7,450 nt of DNA, taken from assembly GCA_031384695.1 (NCBI GenBank), contig JANNAV010000052.1, positions 1 through 7,450 of the forward strand. The letters run 5' to 3'. This document shows, one piece after another, positions 5,691-7,450 of the stretch. The notes beneath the pieces are model-generated. The model saw nothing but the letters and a program-made list of their open reading frames with translations, was not told where the DNA came from and made no database searches. Each line of letters opens with the position of its first letter. Position 1 is the first letter of the stretch. Both the position numbers and the translations under genes were made by a program. Origin of the DNA: JANNAV01 sp031384695 (GTDB lineage: Bacteria > Pseudomonadota > Alphaproteobacteria > Rhodobacterales > Rhodobacteraceae).

Positions 5691-7054
5691 TCCACCTCGG
5701 ACACCGTCCGCGCCACCCGCGCATATTCCGCCGCCAAAATCGCGGTGAAAGTACGGTGCATATCGGCCCCCAACGCATCCTTCAGAAACGCCGAAGCCTT
5801 CGCCGCCTCAATCGCTGATCGCCAATCCACCGGGATCGGCGGCGCGTCCTGCCCCTCGGCATAGCCGTTGCCGGTGGTTTCCGGCCCCGGATCAATCTTG
5901 TTGGCCATGCCGTAGCGGATCCCCGCCAGCACGGTTGCGGCCACGAGGTAAGGGTTGGCATCCACCCCCGCCGGGCGATGCTCGATCCTGCGCGCCGCGA
6001 TACTGCCCGCAGGAATGCGCAGCGCCACCGACCGGTTGTTCACCCCCCAGGTCGGGGATACCGGCGCGTAGGAGTTCGACGCAAACCGCCGCCAGGAATT
6101 GGCATGCGGCGCGAACACCAGCATCGATTCGCCCATCGTGGCCCGCAAGCCGCCCAAGGCGTGCAGGATCAACGGGTTCCACACCCCCGCCTCTGCCTCG
6201 ATGAACACATTCTGCCCCGCCGCATTCATCATCGACACATGCAGATGCATCCCCGATCCGGCATAATCCTCGTTCGGCTTGGCCATGAAACACGCCGTCC
6301 GCCCGTGCAGCCGCGCATGCATCCGCACGATCCGCTTGAGGCGCAGCAGATCATCTGCCGCCTGCATCACATCGGTGCGGTAATGCAGCGTCAACTCGTA
6401 TTGCCCCGGTGCAAACTCGGAAATCAGGGTTTCCGCCCTGATCCCGGCCAGTTTCGCCCCCGCATAGATATCGTTGAACAACGGCAACATGCCGTGCAAC
6501 TGATCTACCGAGTAGACATCGGTTTTCCGGTTCGCCCGCCCGTCCAGCACATCGCGCGCGGGCACCATCTTGCCATCGGGCCCGCGCGCGTTTTCCAGCA
6601 GGAAAAACTCCAGCTCGAACGCCGCCGAAGGATAAAGCCCCTCGGCGGCCAGCGCGTCCACCTGCCGCTGCAAGGCGTGGCGCGGGTCGGATGTCATCGG
6701 GGTGCCGTCCAGATTATAGACGGTCATCAACATTTCGCCCCGGGGCGGCGTCACGCCATGCAGCGCGACCAGCGACCCTGGCACGGGCCAGGCGCGGCGG
6801 TCGCCGTCGCCCTGATCCCAGATCAGCCCGGTTTCGTGAACATCCTCGCCGCAGATGTCCAGACCCAGGATGGACACGGGCAAATGGCGACCATTCTTGT
6901 AAACTGACAAGAGTTCATGCCGTCGGATGATCTTTCCCCGGCCGATTCCGTTCGAATCGTGCAAGACGATGTCGAAGGCTTCGATGTCGGGATGGGCGTC
7001 AAGAAAGGCTTCGGCTTCGGTTACGGTGGAACCGGAGGGGCTGGTCTGGGTCAT
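5663..7054 (-). CDS. Glutamine synthetase family protein, PuuA-like (gamma-glutamyl-amine synthetase)
   Basis: With ATG at 7054 it has 463 residues. A TTG at 7069 would add five and overlap the upstream stop. The N-terminal beta-grasp carries DIVLHDSNGIGRGKIIRR (28-45), and the catalytic barrel carries the metal/glutamate residues: FELEFF (Glu147, Glu149), SEFAPGQYE (Glu213, Glu220), GSGMHLHVSM (His270, His272), NSWRRF (Arg322/323), NNRSVALRIP and RRIEHRPAG (Glu358, Arg360). It lacks the tyrosine adenylylation motif of nitrogen-regulated GlnA. The family ligates glutamate to an amine with ATP; PuuA uses putrescine and GmaS methylamine. I judge it PuuA-like by length and motifs, but the amine is unproven. 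It lies 7 bases after a class III aminotransferase stop, so the two form an operon read leftward. Its 3' end overlaps the chelatase gene by 28 bases. Confidence 0.88.
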   Translation of the reverse strand: MTQTSPSGSTVTEAEAFLDAHPDIEAFDIVLHDSNGIGRGKIIRRHELLSVYKNGRHLPVSILGLDICGEDVHETGLIWDQGDGDRRAWPVPGSLVALHGVTPPRGEMLMTVYNLDGTPMTSDPRHALQRQVDALAAEGLYPSAAFELEFFLLENARGPDGKMVPARDVLDGRANRKTDVYSVDQLHGMLPLFNDIYAGAKLAGIRAETLISEFAPGQYELTLHYRTDVMQAADDLLRLKRIVRMHARLHGRTACFMAKPNEDYAGSGMHLHVSMMNAAGQNVFIEAEAGVWNPLILHALGGLRATMGESMLVFAPHANSWRRFASNSYAPVSPTWGVNNRSVALRIPAGSIAARRIEHRPAGVDANPYLVAATVLAGIRYGMANKIDPGPETTGNGYAEGQDAPPIPVDWRSAIEAAKASAFLKDALGADMHRTFTAILAAEYARVARTVSEVDYDLYLHTV

Positions 7055-7061
7055 TTTGGGC

Positions 7062-7450
7062 CTAGTCAAACAGGTGGGTCAGGACTTCGTCAAACGCGGC
7101 AATCAGCCGGTCGACCTGACGTTTTCGGGTGGCGGGGCTGATCAGCATCATGTTGTGAAAGGGCGCGATCAGGCAGCCCCGGTTGAGGAGCGCCACATGC
7201 ACCGCAGCCTCGACCTCATGCACATGGGCCAAGGCCGCCTCGGCCCCGTTTTTCAACGGCCCGGGCGCACAAATGAACTCGACCCGCGCGCCGACCCGCA
7301 CCACATGCCAAGGCGCGCCATGCGCCTTGATCGCGGCGTCCAACCCTTGGGCCAACCGCTTGGCCCGCGCCTCCATATGGGCATAGGCCTCGGCGGTCAT
7401 CACTTCAGACAGGGTGGCGCGCAGGCAGGCAAATTGCATCGGGTTGGCGG
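7062..7450 (-). CDS. Class III (PLP-dependent) aminotransferase, C-terminal part (5' end outside window)
   Basis: The last ~128 residues are visible, reading leftward into the TAG at 7064-7062; the frame stays open to the window edge. The sequence ANPMQFACLRATLSEVMT, then WHVVRVGARVEFIC and the closing LLNRGCLIAPFHNMMLISPA, is typical of the C-terminal small domain of fold-type I aminotransferases. It is closest to the HemL / aspartate-aminotransferase-family type I know beside GS-like genes. The PLP-binding lysine and active-site core lie outside the window, so activity cannot be checked here. With the downstream GS-like gene it suggests an amine or polyamine catabolic route in which an amino group is transferred to a keto acid. 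Substrate unknown. Confidence 0.85.
   Translation of the reverse strand, partial: ANPMQFACLRATLSEVMTAEAYAHMEARAKRLAQGLDAAIKAHGAPWHVVRVGARVEFICAPGPLKNGAEAALAHVHEVEAAVHVALLNRGCLIAPFHNMMLISPATRKRQVDRLIAAFDEVLTHLFD

Noticed and set aside
5978..6907. 309-codon plus-strand frame opposite the GS-like gene
   Set aside because: Arg/His/Gln-rich shadow of a gene with complete glutamine synthetase family motifs on the other strand.
7052..7069. TTG at 7069 as the start of the GS-like gene
   Set aside because: It would overlap the aminotransferase stop and has no better ribosome site than the ATG at 7054, which gives a normal family N-terminus.

Overview
This is a GC-rich window that reads like a Rhodobacterales-type alphaproteobacterium. 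The basis is the tightly packed genes, strong GC3 bias and family combination; no rRNA or other taxonomic marker is present, so the assignment is an inference. The window is almost fully coding and holds no tRNA, rRNA, CRISPR array or insertion sequence that I can see.

Left block (1-3620, plus strand): four genes set close together, apparently one operon. They are the C-terminal end of a trimethylamine dehydrogenase / N-methylproline demethylase / DgcA-type flavoenzyme, an MttB-family (trimethylamine-type, corrinoid-dependent) methyltransferase overlapping it by ATGA, a small VOC-fold protein, and an M19 membrane-dipeptidase-family metallohydrolase. A candidate intrinsic terminator follows at about 3630-3659.

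Middle block (3621-5690, plus strand): a Rieske [2Fe-2S] / mononuclear iron oxygenase of the quaternary-ammonium-demethylase type, most likely starting at a TTG at 3735. A second, better terminator follows at 4902-4923. Next, after a hairpin-bearing 114-base leader, comes a two-lobed CbiX/SirB-family chelatase whose active-site histidines lie mainly in the C-terminal lobe.

Right block (5663-7450, minus strand): a PuuA-like glutamine synthetase family protein, preceded on its strand by the C-terminal part of a class III aminotransferase. This pair converges on the chelatase gene, and the two 3' ends overlap by 28 bases.

Taken together, the plus-strand genes look like a catabolic island for N-methylated amines (a betaine such as glycine betaine, proline betaine or carnitine). 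The Rieske enzyme would remove a first methyl or split the substrate with O2, the flavoenzyme would oxidatively demethylate a tertiary or secondary amine, and the MttB homologue would move a methyl group to a corrinoid carrier. The GS-like enzyme and transaminase could handle released amines by gamma-glutamylation and transamination. The substrate cannot be read from sequence. The most interesting point is that O2-dependent and corrinoid-dependent demethylation machinery sit side by side, with a tetrapyrrole chelatase next door and with no corrinoid protein, corrinoid activase or Rieske reductase visible in the window.
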